NCBI GenBank assembly: GCA_030411725.1
Contig: MU839837.1
Coordinates: forward strand, 682,001 to 746,000
Source of the DNA: Echria macrotheca
Lineage: Eukaryota > Ascomycota > Sordariomycetes > Sordariales > Schizotheciaceae
Length of the DNA: 64,000 nt
Direction: 5' to 3'
Positions 32,736 through 43,253 of this stretch are shown piece by piece; position 1 is the first letter of the stretch; every line of letters starts with the position of its first letter. The notes under the pieces are model-generated. The model searched no databases. It saw nothing but the letters and a program-made list of their open reading frames with translations, and was not told the DNA's origin. The position numbers and the translations under genes are program-made.

Positions 32736-34018
32736 ATGCTTCCTCGCTGCGTTTTGGTCGCTTGGGCCGCCCTCGCTACGGCAAGCTATGGGCTGAACAT
32801 CCTGATGACGGTAGGTCTCCATCCTGGCTCGAGTTGAGGTGTCGGGACTCAGCTGATCTGTGACAGAACGAAGATGGATTCGCTGCAGCCAACATCCGAG
32901 AGCTCTACAAGCAGTTGACGGGACTCGGCCACAACTGCTACATCGTCGCTCCCGCAACGGATCAATCCACAGACCCGAGTCGGACACTCTTCAGCACTGA
33001 TTCGAAGCTGACTACCGATAGCGAGTGGGGTAAGACTACCTTGTCGATGCTTTATTTCCTTGCTAACCGACTGCTTCCAGACATTCTCAAGGCCGGGGCT
33101 CCCGCGATTGGCACCGATCCCCAAGACGACCACATCTGGTACTACAACGGCACGCCGGCCGCGCAGGTTTTGGTTGCATTGGACTATGTCCTTCCCAACT
33201 TTGCCAAGTTTCAGGTGCCCGACCTTGTCATCTCCGGACCGAACTCGGGCTGGACTCTCGGTCCGTTTGTCTACACATTGGCTGGTTCCATCGGCGCCAC
33301 AATCGCAGCCATGGAGCGTGGCATTCCCGCGATCTCTCTGTCTAGTGGCAACACAGACTCCATTCCTTTCACCTGGGTCAATGCCAGCACTAAAGTCGGT
33401 CTCGACGACCCAGCTACCATCACTGCTCGGCTTGCTACCAGTCTTATCCAAGCCATGGTCGACAAGGCAAAGGGCTCGCCCATTCTCCCGCGGGGCTACG
33501 GAGTCAGCGTCAACATGCCCTTTATCACATCATACTCAAGCGACAAGTGTACCAACCCTCCTTTTATCCTGACACGGATGGCGCCAAGCACTAGCGACAG
33601 GGCTGTCTACGACAAGACGACTGGCCTCTTCCACTCCTCGCCTGATGCGTCGGCAACATCCGAGAATTCCCATGGAGATGACCTACCTGCGGAGCGAGAC
33701 GTTGTTGCTTCTTCCTGCATGAGCTCAGTCACGGTATTTGCACTCGAGTTTGACCCGTCCTTCCATGGCATGTGTGTCAACATCAGCGATGTCACTGCAC
33801 TGGTTCCTCTTATTGTACAAGTCAACGGATCTATAGTTCCCGATGGCCCTGGAAATGGCACAGTTGTTGTTGTTGGGAACTCATCACAGCCTTCGAAACC
33901 GGATGGAGACGCGCCAGCCCCGCCGCCCATGACGACAATTACCGGGATGGGAGCGAAGACGCAGATGTCTTTGAGTGCCTTGCTTCTTGGTGCTGGAGTG
34001 GTGGCTGCCTTGCTTTAA
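32736..34018 (+). CDS. SurE-like phosphatase/nucleotidase, secreted and probably GPI-anchored
   Basis: Survival protein SurE family, metal-dependent nucleotidase/acid phosphatase. Exons 32736-32810, 32867-33029, 33081-34018; 391 aa. Signal peptide MLPRCVLVAWAALATASYG is followed at once by the SurE core LNILMTNEDGFAAANI, formed across intron 1. Here the usual Asp-Asp pair is Glu-Asp. Further motifs: DLVISGPNSGWTLG (Ser/Asn loop) and AISLSSG. The C-terminus has a Ser/Pro/Gly linker and a hydrophobic tail (SLSALLLGAGVVAALL) typical of a GPI-anchor signal. Several N-glycosylation sites (NGT, NGS, NIS) lie in the last third. Intron 2 is 51 nt with no stop and keeps frame, so an intron-retaining isoform could be made. 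Confidence 0.9.
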
Positions 34019-34516
34019 GTCTAGATATCGGTCAAGGGAGGAGGATTTTTGGCGATTTTTGGTGTGGATCTCCGATGTATCATCATGGCGATGGGCCGCG
34101 AAGTGAAGAAGCATGACTCAGGCCTCTAATGTCCGGATGGACCAAGATTTAGACAAGCTGAAAGAGTTTATAACCAATCATTTTGCTAGTACCTCGTCTG
34201 CCGCTTGCCGGATTGTAACTTTGACCACAGTCTGTCTTGTAATGACGAGTGAACTTTGCAGTTCAAGGTCACTGGAATGTAAGTGGAAGGATTTTTCCTT
34301 TTTGAGTTTGATGAGTTCTTTGTATGCTGCTAGGATTCATCCTACGGGATTGTAGAAGGTTTTGATGTCACCCCACCCTGTGAGACCGGTGAAACACTCC
34401 AGGAATAGATCCGAGTGGGCCTGGACGCCGAACATAAAATCCGGGGATCCCACGCAGTTGAATAACGGAGACTTGTTATCCCGCAACCCAACTTCAAAGC
34501 AGACTCATCGCCAAGC
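34019..34516. other. Intergenic, no gene seen
   Basis: Short gap between the SurE-like and GNAT genes, with no supported exon. Confidence 0.45.
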
Positions 34517-35188
34517 ATGGAGCAACCCGCCCTCTTGACCCGAGAACCGGGATCAACCACAACCACAACCAACCCTAACAATGACCCGCCGACTACCCGT
34601 CCCGCCGATACTATCAAGATTACCATCCCCGATCCCTCGGCAGCAAACGACGCGGCGCTGGTGAAGCATATCGTCGACCTCGTCAACACGGTCTATACCG
34701 CGGCCGAGGCGGGCCTTTTTGGAGAGGGGTATCGGCGTACACACGAGGATGAGATTCGTCGGTTCCTTGGTGATGGGGAACTCGTTCTTGCTCTTGCTTC
34801 TTTAGGTTCTTTTGATGGTACCATTGAAGATGAGGTGGTGGGGTGTATCCGGTTACGGTTTAGTAAAGAGGATGGTGTGGGTGTGGGTGAATTCGGGATG
34901 TTAGTCTGTCACCCTGCGTTTCGGGGGCAAGGGCTGGGGAGGAGGTTGGTTTCTTTTGTGGAGGGGGTTTGTAGGGATAGAACTAGGGGGGACGTTAGGA
35001 GGGTGAGGTGTGAGTTGCTTGTTTCGGTCGAGTTCGAGCATGAGGTCAAGAGGTGGTTGCAGGGCTGGTATGAGCGGTTGGGGTATCGCGTTGTGAGGAG
35101 GGTGGACTTTGGGGGGGAGTATCCTGGCTTGGCTGGGCATTTGATTACCAAGGCTGAGTTGAGGATTTTTGAGAAGGTGCTGGGGTGA
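34517..35188 (+). CDS. GNAT-family N-acetyltransferase
   Basis: Intronless, 223 aa. A low-complexity Thr/Asn/Pro N-terminus (about 35 aa) precedes a GNAT fold: DAALVKHIVDLVNTVYTAAE (alpha1), strands around EDEVVGCIRLRF, GEFGMLVCHPAF, and the acetyl-CoA pyrophosphate loop FRGQGLGRRLV that matches R/Q-x-x-G-x-G/A. The C-terminal part (WYERLGYRVVRR) is the usual last strand. Substrate is not predictable. Codon usage in the second half is unusually rich in G-ending and GGG codons compared with neighbours. Confidence 0.88.
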   Translation: MEQPALLTREPGSTTTTTNPNNDPPTTRPADTIKITIPDPSAANDAALVKHIVDLVNTVYTAAEAGLFGEGYRRTHEDEIRRFLGDGELVLALASLGSFDGTIEDEVVGCIRLRFSKEDGVGVGEFGMLVCHPAFRGQGLGRRLVSFVEGVCRDRTRGDVRRVRCELLVSVEFEHEVKRWLQGWYERLGYRVVRRVDFGGEYPGLAGHLITKAELRIFEKVLG

Positions 35189-35459
35189 GGAGGGAGGGTG
35201 GGTATGGGGTATTGAATCGGACAGAGGGGATGGGTACATGTTGAAGAGAAGGGCGGAGGCGTTCATCACAACAGTAGAATTGTCGGTTTATTCCCCGAAT
35301 GTTTGAGGACATGCCATTGCCCATTGTCATGCTGCGACCTCCACTCAGGTATATGTACAAATTGATGTCCCCCTCTATAGCAATGCCATCCTCCTCTTGT
35401 GACATTGTCAATGGTGATCTCTACAAAAACGCCACCCCCATGTTTACGCCCATCCTAAC

Positions 35460-35747
35460 TCACTCATCCCTAACCTTCTGGGGACTCCGCTTCGATTCTG
35501 CCGTAGGCGAGTTGCTATAGATCTTGGTGTCGCGCGGGTCATTGTCGATCCGGGTGTCAGGATCGCGCGCCCGCGCCCCGCCCTGGCCCGCCACGCTCTG
35601 CAGCGCCTCCGACATGCCCGGCCGCGTGTCGCCCTCGGCCCGCTGGCGCGGTTGGTTCCGCCCACCCGCCGTGGTGTAGTAGATGCCTGCGCCGACGGCG
35701 GCGGTGCCGATGATAGGGACGGCGCGGGAGCGGAGCAGGGACGACAT
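35460..35747 (-). CDS. Small conserved-looking membrane protein, 95 aa
   Basis: Intronless gene starting MSSLLRSRAVPIIGTAAVGA. The basic, Ser/Arg-rich start followed by one hydrophobic segment (VPIIGTAAVGAGIYYTTAG) suggests a mitochondrial membrane protein. The rest is hydrophilic and probably disordered (DPDTRIDNDPRDTKIYS). It converges with the GNAT gene, 270 bp away. I do not recognise a family. Confidence 0.7.
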   Translation of the reverse strand: MSSLLRSRAVPIIGTAAVGAGIYYTTAGGRNQPRQRAEGDTRPGMSEALQSVAGQGGARARDPDTRIDNDPRDTKIYSNSPTAESKRSPQKVRDE

Positions 35748-36441
35748 CCTTTTTTTCTCGGTAGGCTTACTTTGGCGGAGGTGCCGGTGGGTGGATGGTT
35801 GGGAATGGTTTGGTCGACAAGCTTTGCTTCGGGCGACTTTCCGACGGGGATCGGTATGACGTGGGCCGTGGGAGAGATTTATTTTTTGATGATCTGGAGG
35901 TCTAGGAAACTAGTATACCTCCATTCAAGCTGAAGGCGGCGCGTATTTAAAGTCGGGTGTTGGGATGTTGTGGGGTGATGGCATCAGGGGGTAATGATGA
36001 CGTCAGGAGCGCTGCGAGGAGATGTTACCGCAGCGATGATCAGGGCCCCAGGACGCCCAGACTCCATCCATGATGGCCATTTTGGTATCAGTCGAGGGCA
36101 GAGGTATGTTGGTGAGTTCGGTGAAGGCCTCGGACCGGTTTTGCAAGGCACGCTGGTCCTCCGTAGTGTCCACATGGTCGTTTGTCTGTAACATACTGAG
36201 TGCGGAGAACAGAACCAGAACGTTGCGTTCTTGCCAGAAGACTTGTTTGTTGATCAATAAGAACCGTATCTGTATTTGACAGCTTATCAGACAGGTTCAC
36301 GGTTGTCGAGCTTGTGCTCAATGGTGACCTCCGCATCTGATCACCACCATCACCTTGACCTGCACCCGTCACGCACCAGCCACTGACGCCTAAACCGTTG
36401 TTGGTGTGTTCGCGGATTATGTCGAATTTGTCCGCCCCAAT
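35748..36441. other. Intergenic, no gene seen
   Basis: Promoter side of the 95-aa gene and 3' side of the NLR. A last small NLR exon could lie here (see the NLR entry). Confidence 0.4.
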
Positions 36442-39400
36442 TCACCATGTAGCAGTGCGTCCAGACTCTGAGAACCGGTTCCGACTCACAAGCTGACTGG
36501 TTATTTCCAATGGCTTGCTTCCTGTGGAGCTTAGACTTTGCTGACCGGGGCGCGCTGACACATCCTCAGGCCCGACATCTGGCAGCGCCAACGGTTTCGA
36601 TGTGTCCTCGAGGTCACGAAGCAGACTTTCCAGATCCCTGGCATGAGGATGCTCCCGTGTGATTCGCTTATCCGCCCGCTCCAGGCCAGCTTGACAGGTA
36701 TCGATCGCCTTCTGGCGCGATCCTTTGAGGACGTAAAGTCTCGCGAGTCTCCAGAGCGCATACACGCAATCGGGGTGATCGGAGCCTCGAGCCTTCTCAG
36801 CTCTGGCAATAATCTCCCCACAAAGCTTCTCGGCCTCATCGAGCCGATCTGTCCGGGCGTAGATCTGGGCCAGCAATCCACGAGCCATAAGAACCCCAAG
36901 ATGATCGTCCGATAAGCTTCTAAGCGCCGCTTCGATGCCCCACGTCAGTGTTACCTCGGCCTCGCTCAGCAGCCCAAGCTCGACATCGACCTTGGCGAGG
37001 TAGCAAAGAGCCCACAACGTCCATGGGTGCTCTTTCCCCAGCTGCCGTTGACGCTGTCCGAATACCTCTGTTATTGCCTTCTTTGCCTCCTCCCGCTGGC
37101 CGAGATCCAGGAGGGCCATGGCCATGTTAGATTTTGTTTCGAGCGTTTGCGGATGCGTATCACCCAGCGCTTTGGTCCTTGCATAGAGTACAAATCGGTG
37201 CGCCTCAAGGCTCTCTTCAAATCGACGCCACGAGCCCAACGTGACACCCAGCTGATCAAGCGTCGCCAACGTCTCCGGGTGTGTTTCTCCCAGCGTGTCT
37301 CTCATGGTTGACCAAGTAGCCTGTTGTAGGTCCAGAGCCTCTTGGTGGTGCCCGTGAAGCCAAAGCGCGCTCGCAAGCTTGGCCTGGGCTTGAAGAGTCC
37401 GTTCATCGTTTGGACCGTACAGCTGAGAACGTGTATCGACGACGGACCGCAAAAGATCAATGGCCTCGTTTAGCCGGACAAGACCCCAGTAGACACCCGC
37501 CAAGCCAAGTGTTGCCGCTACTGTTCTTTCGTCCCGCTCTCCCACCATCTTGGTGAGCATCGACCTGACAATGTCAAGGTGGGCTGCAGCTTCCTTGAAA
37601 TGCCCTCTCTCGGCAAACACCCAGCCAAACTTGGCATGCATCTGAACCCGGTGGCGCAGAATGAGAAGCCATGTTGGCTGGAGTGCTGCGGCAACTTGCA
37701 ACCGTAGTTTTGAGACAGAGCAAACATCATTCGAAATCGGATTTCCAGCAATTTTCAGGCAAGCATCCAGGTGTGGTACCAAATCCCTGTGGAAGTCGCC
37801 ATCGGTTTCCGTGCTGCTGTCCGGTGGGAGTGACACTGACTCGGCAAGTGTGTTGAGAGCAACCGCGGCCCAGAGGGGGCCCTCGGCCGTGTTGAGGCTA
37901 TCTCGGGCCCAGGAGTGGATGAGAGGGTGCAGCGAGATGTACTTCCCGTCCGAGCGGATAAAGGAAAGGGACTGCAGTTCGGCGATTGCAAAGTTCACGC
38001 GGTGTTTCTCAATCCCGCCCCCGGTGCCCTTGAGAAAGGCTGGCAAAGGCCGAGGGGGTTCGAGCCGTTCGAACAGGAGTTGCAGCAGTGTACGATGCTT
38101 TGGTCGCGACGCTTTTTCCCTCTCCCTGCTCGCAGCAGCCCGGTAGAAGATTTCGAGAGGGATGCGTTCGAAGTGGAAGAAGGCAATAATCTTCAACAGT
38201 TCGGCTGCATCTTGGCTCTCAAGTGTGACCTGTTTCATTAGGTGGCTCAGTGAGACGTCAAATGTCGAGTAAACGGTTACGACGGCATCATTGACCGTTT
38301 TAATCCGAAGCTCTGCCTTAGCTCGCAAGGTTTCCCGCGCATCTGAGAGAACGGTGAGATAGTTTCCGAGATCGCAAGCGCCCTTGTAAACACAGGTGCC
38401 GGCTTGGATAAGGGCGAGGGCGAGGTAGCCTAGGGCTTGGGCAATTTTGCTGCCCAACTCAGTGATCGAGACGTTCCATGGATGAGGAATGTGCGCCTTG
38501 GTAAAGAGTAGTTGCAAGGCTTCTGCTTCTGTAAGCCCCTTCAGTTCGAGGTGTCCCAGTGTTCCCTCGCTCCGAAAGTCGCGCACCCTCGTTGTGACTA
38601 GGATGTGTGCAGCCCCCCCTTGAGGAAACAGGTTTGTTAGGTTCAGTGAAGGGTCATCGGCGTTGTCGATGATGAGCAGCCAGGGTTCTTCCTGCTGGGA
38701 CAAGAAATGCTTCCCTGCACTCTCCGTGGGCTCCAGGCCGGCAAGTCTTCCGAGATCGCAATACGACTCCTTGATGGTCTCTGGTGATGACGCGCGGATC
38801 GTGAAAACAGCGGTATACCTAGTGACGTTAGCTTATACTGGGCCACTATGGATGCCAGGGTGACGTTACTCATGCCTATAATCCGTGGCAAACTTGCAGC
38901 AGAGCTCGGTTTTACCAGACCCACCCATGCCAAAAACAACAAACGACTTTCGGCTACGTGCAGTGCTCTGGCGTCCACCCGGGAAGAAAGCCGCATGAAG
39001 TTGGCGCAACAAGTCCTCACGACCAACGAATTCAGGTGTGGTTTCCCTGGGGATGTGGAAGTGATGGTGTCCACGGGGTCGAAATCCGGGGCTCTGAAAC
39101 GGTTCTTCCAAGTGGACATCAAAGCCGAAACCGCCAATCTCTTCAGCCTCTCCTCTCCTCAGCTCCTGTAACCTTCTCTCCGCCTGCTTCCATCGACGTG
39201 ATATAATCCCCGGGGCTTTGTCGCAGTAAGTTGCAAGAGCAGCAAGAGCGGTGCGGTAGCCCGACGAATCTCGCGACTTGAACTTGGTCATGTTGAGATG
39301 GTTGGCATAAATGGCGGCAGCTTCGGTATTGTCGTGCTTCGGGGCCGCAGACCGTGGCTCAACAAGGAAATCCATTCGGCCGCCTAGCTGGGTGCGGAGC

Positions 39401-40103
39401 TGTTCCCAGAAGAAGAACAAGTTGAAGTGTCTGATGAGTGGCATGAAGTCATTGTCAACCATGCGGGGCATCTGAACGGCGTCCCTGTCTGCAGACCGAG
39501 AGGCCACTCCAGGAGGGATGCCTGGGCGACATGTTCTCGTGCGCACGGCTTCGAAGTCAAGCCAGTTGGACCTGGAAATTTCCCCATGCGGCGTGCCGAA
39601 GAAGACAATGGCAAAGGTGGATATAAACTGGTCCCAAAGATGGTCAACCTTGGGGGCCGTTCGGGTGGACGAGTAGACCAAGCTCTTCTTGACCAAGACT
39701 CCTCCAAGACCGTGGCATATGAAGATGATGGGACGCCGCAGGGACCCCGCCAGCTGCCTGTTCGCCCTGAGTTCCTGCACGAGGGACTCGGCCATGCGCT
39801 GTATCGTTTCTGAAGCGTCGCTCGCGAAAAGCGCAGAGGCAGAGCAGTCGTAACCGTACGTCAGGATGCGCGCGACGCGAATATCTTCGTGCAGAAAGTC
39901 GCGAAGCCAGTTGCTGCCGGTTTGGGGATCCGTCCAGGCGTCGATTGAGTTTTGGTGGACATCGTGGACGGCAACAATGCTGGATAACACCACAGTCAGT
40001 GGTTTGGCAATGGTACAGATGCAAAGAAGTCGTACTCAACGAGCCTGTCATCCGGCACCGTCCCGGGCGGGATGTCGTGGAGACAACAGAAACCGAGAGG
40101 CAT
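36442..40103 (-). CDS. NLR-type STAND protein: degenerate alpha/beta hydrolase, NB-ARC, TPR repeats
   Basis: Fungal NLR-like protein of the kind linked to non-self recognition and regulated cell death. Exons 40103-40036, 39979-38870, 38818-36442; about 1184 aa. Exon 1 (MPLGFCCLHDIPPG) joins in frame to the hydrolase domain (about 24-290), giving VDIVAVHDVHQN. NB-ARC follows at about 365-650: P-loop 373-380 (FGMGGSGKTELCCKF), Walker B WLLIIDNADDP, HILVTTR, LGYLALALIQAG. About eight TPR units of kinesin-light-chain type (GETHPETLATLDQLG, GKEHPWTLWALCYLA) fill about 830-1150. In the hydrolase part the oxyanion loop is HDVHQ instead of HGLGG, and the nucleophile elbow reads CHGLGG (Gly113 for Ser), so it is probably catalytically dead. 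Near the end a perfect GTGAGT donor at about 36486 leaves the 3' end uncertain. It is head-to-head with the P450. Confidence 0.88.
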
Positions 40104-40631
40104 CCTCAAGCAGAGGGAACATCGCTGTCCATCGGCAGCGATTCATGGGAGCATCCGCGCGGTGGTGTTTTGGGGGTCGCGTATTTTGGACCGCGCACCA
40201 GCATGTGGCAGGCAACTGGAAAGAGCAGCAAGTTGAGGCAGCATCCCACCAAGACCTCGAGAATGTCGGCTCGCCGAGGGAAGTCCTTTTGCAGGCCCCC
40301 ACGCGGAAAAGGCACACAGTGAGCGGGCCGCTACTTGGTACGGTACCCTCTGCACGACAAGCCGCTCTCCGCGACGCAGGGGTTGCAATTCTCGGGCGGA
40401 AGCAGGGGTGATTGAAGATGGTTGATTGCAGGGTGTTGCAGGGCTTTGGCCAATGATCTTCTTCTGCGCAGCCCTTGTCGAGTCTCGGCGGCTGCAGCTT
40501 CGGACTCGAGCTCTTGCCCACGGCAGCTCGCGGACCAAACAAAATGGCGGGGTTCGCCGGTTGACTTTTATCCCAAGGTCGCTTCACCACAAGACCGAGG
40601 CCCAAGCGTGGATCGCGGAAGCGCAGGAGCC
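40104..40631. promoter_or_regulatory. Shared divergent promoter of NLR and P450
   Basis: 528 bp lie between the two start codons, with genes leaving in opposite directions. No separate gene is supported, although both strands carry short open frames. Confidence 0.45.
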
Positions 40632-42451
40632 ATGGAAAGCACGTCTGACACGTTATTATGGCGCGTCAAAAGCTGGCGACAAGTGCACGGTGCGGTTGAC
40701 AGCCCGTCAACAATCGTTTTTACTATTCTCGTTCTCGTTGCAAGTCTGGTCGCCGGTCGCCTGCTTTCCAGCGCCGTTTCCCGAGTCTGGGAGTACCACG
40801 TAAGTCAAATATCCTTTGTTTCACCAATTGGTCTTTGGGATATCCAGGAAGCTGTAGCTTACCTTGTGTGTCGTGAGCTAGATCGATAGCCAATATGGCC
40901 GCCAACACGGTTGCGAATTGCCTCCCGAACTCCCCAAGCGATGGCCCCTAGGAATCGATCGCATCAAAGAGCTCTGGCAATCCAACTCCGAAGGCCGCCT
41001 GCTTGCTTTTCTCTGCTCCATCGCCAAAGATTACGAGCCACGGAATAACCTTTGCCAATACCTGCTCGTCGGGCCCCGTGCATTCCACGTCTTGCATCCT
41101 AAGAACGTCGAAGTTTTGCTGTCAACCAATTTCAAGGGTAAGGCAACTAAAACTGATCTCCTTAGCCCACTGCCGTTACCTAACCACGCATTTGCGCAGA
41201 TTACGGATTCGGATGTCGTCCCTCGGTATTCGCCCCTCTGCTGGGTAAGGGCATCTTTACGCAGGAGGGCGCAGCTTGGAAACACTCCAGAGAGCTTTTG
41301 CGGAAGCAATTCGTTCGCGCACAGTATCAAGATCTTCGCTATTTCCATGAACACGTTGCGAATTTGATCGCGGCTATGCCCGAGCATGGAACTGTCGACC
41401 TGCAGCCGCTATTCTTCAACCTCACGCTGGACGTTGCGACCGAGTTACTATTCGGAAAATCCGTCTACAGCCTGCGAGCCGACATTGACCAAAAGGCAGA
41501 GAACAAGGAATTTTCCGAGAGCTTCAACGTCGCCCAAGAAGGTTTAGCAAAGCGGTTCCGGCTCGCCCCTTTCCACTTCGTTTATAACCCACCCGAATTC
41601 CGACGCGCATGTCGCAACGTCCACACATTTGTGGAGCGATACATCAGAGAACAGGGTTTCATGAAACGCAGTTTGGATGAGAATGTGGAAGACCACGACT
41701 CTGCTTCCTGGTTTATTAAGCAGGTTGCTGCCGAGTCTGCGTCGGAAACTGATCTCCGGGATCAACTGCTGAACGTCCTTTTAGCTGGTCGAGACACCAC
41801 CGCGTGTTGTTTGTCTTGGACCTTGTAAGTGTCGCCCAAGTAGAAGTATTGCTTGTCTAACCCGTTAGCCGGCTCCTCGTCCGTCATCCCGATCGTTTGC
41901 AGCGACTACGCGAGGAAGTCAAGGCCGTTATGGGAAACTTGACCAACCCTACTCGGGAGCAGATCAGAAGGATATCGTTTCTCACGTGTGTGGTTAAAGA
42001 AAGCCTCCGTTTATATCCGCCTGTCCCCCTCAACAACCGCGAGGCGGTGAAGACGACCATCTTGCCGACGGGGGGCGGTCCAGATGGGACGAGCCCTATG
42101 CTGGTCAGGAAAGGAGAGATGGTTGTGTTCTCTCAATACGTGAACTCCCGGGTGAAGAGCCTGTTTGGCCCAGATGCAAACGACTTTCGCCCAGAACGGT
42201 GGGAGACGGGCGAGCTCAACGACATCGGTTGGGGATACTTCCCCTTCATAGGAGGGCCAAGACAATGTCTTGGTGAAGACTTTGCCCTGATGGAGGTGTC
42301 ATATACCGTCGTCAGGCTCCTGCAGACGTTCGCTGTCATCGAACTGCCATCCGGAGAACCCATTGAGCCAGTGGGTACGGAACGGCAGAAGCTAACTTTG
42401 GTTTTGTCAAGCGCCGACGGTTGTAGGGTCACTGTTGGCAAAGGTACATAG
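40632..42451 (+). CDS. Cytochrome P450, CYP52/alkane-hydroxylase-like
   Basis: Membrane-bound haem monooxygenase, related by pattern to fungal CYP52-type omega-hydroxylases of fatty acids or alkanes. Exons 40632-40799, 40882-41137, 41200-41824, 41869-42451; 543 aa. An N-terminal anchor is clear (STIVFTILVLVASLVAG). The I-helix is LLAGRDTTACCLSW, the K-helix ExxR is KESLRLYPPVPLN, PERW is present (DFRPERWE), and the haem loop FIGGPRQCLGE has Cys483. All four exons keep frame; intron 1 acceptor was chosen at CTAG (40881) so that exon 2 reads IDSQYGRQHGCELPPELP. It stands between the NLR and the solo hydrolase and shares a divergent promoter with the NLR. Substrate is unknown. Confidence 0.92.
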
Positions 42452-43253
42452 ACCAAGGTCCACCAGGCAGCCTGCTGAGACCACGCTCACGACCAGCAGA
42501 CAGAAATTCGAATGGCATTCAAGTGTCACCCGGTGCTCACCCCAAGCTACTGTGTTAACCGACTGGGCCGTTCGCGCCGTTGACCGAGGGTATGCGGCAG
42601 GGTTTGTCCGCATAACGGCCGTTGAGGTGTTTCAGCGCTGTCGCCTTATTTGCCGACTTGGATGCTTTGTTGGTGAACTGTCATGTCTCATTGGACAACG
42701 AAGCGCGGCCTGGGTTTTAATCGAAACAGGGCTGGCTCAGCCACAGCGGCTGTACAGTTAGCTCCAGTTGTTCCTCACACTGTCAGCAATCATGCCCGAA
42801 TGGCTCACGGCATCTCGGTTACCTGTTGCGATGGAGTGTCTCCTCGCTCGAGGCAGCATTGTCTCTGATGCCTGTTGTCTATTCATCATGAGATGCGATT
42901 ATGGGGATACCCGGCACAGCCCACCACCGCGCTCATGCTTGATCCCGAGACTTTCCAGAAGCTAGGTTGACGTACATGGACCTGGAACCGATGGTAGGTT
43001 CCGCAAGGCCAGGACGGACATCTCATCAGTTATATCCATATTGTGTCCGGCCGTTGGAGTCCTCACTCAGGGGTCGCACCCAACCAGAGCCTGCCTGCCG
43101 CCCAAGGCCTCCAGCGCGGTCGTGCGCTCGGGACAAAAGCCAACGTCCAAGGCAACCACCTGGAAGGCCTGGTTTTGTGTCTGCGTCGTCTCGGTTTCCT
43201 CACGCTCTCCTAACTTTTGAGTCGGTCACCTTGTGCGAGAGCAACCGCGGGCA
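42452..43253. other. Intergenic, no gene seen
   Basis: Between P450 and the solo hydrolase. No supported exon. Confidence 0.45.
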
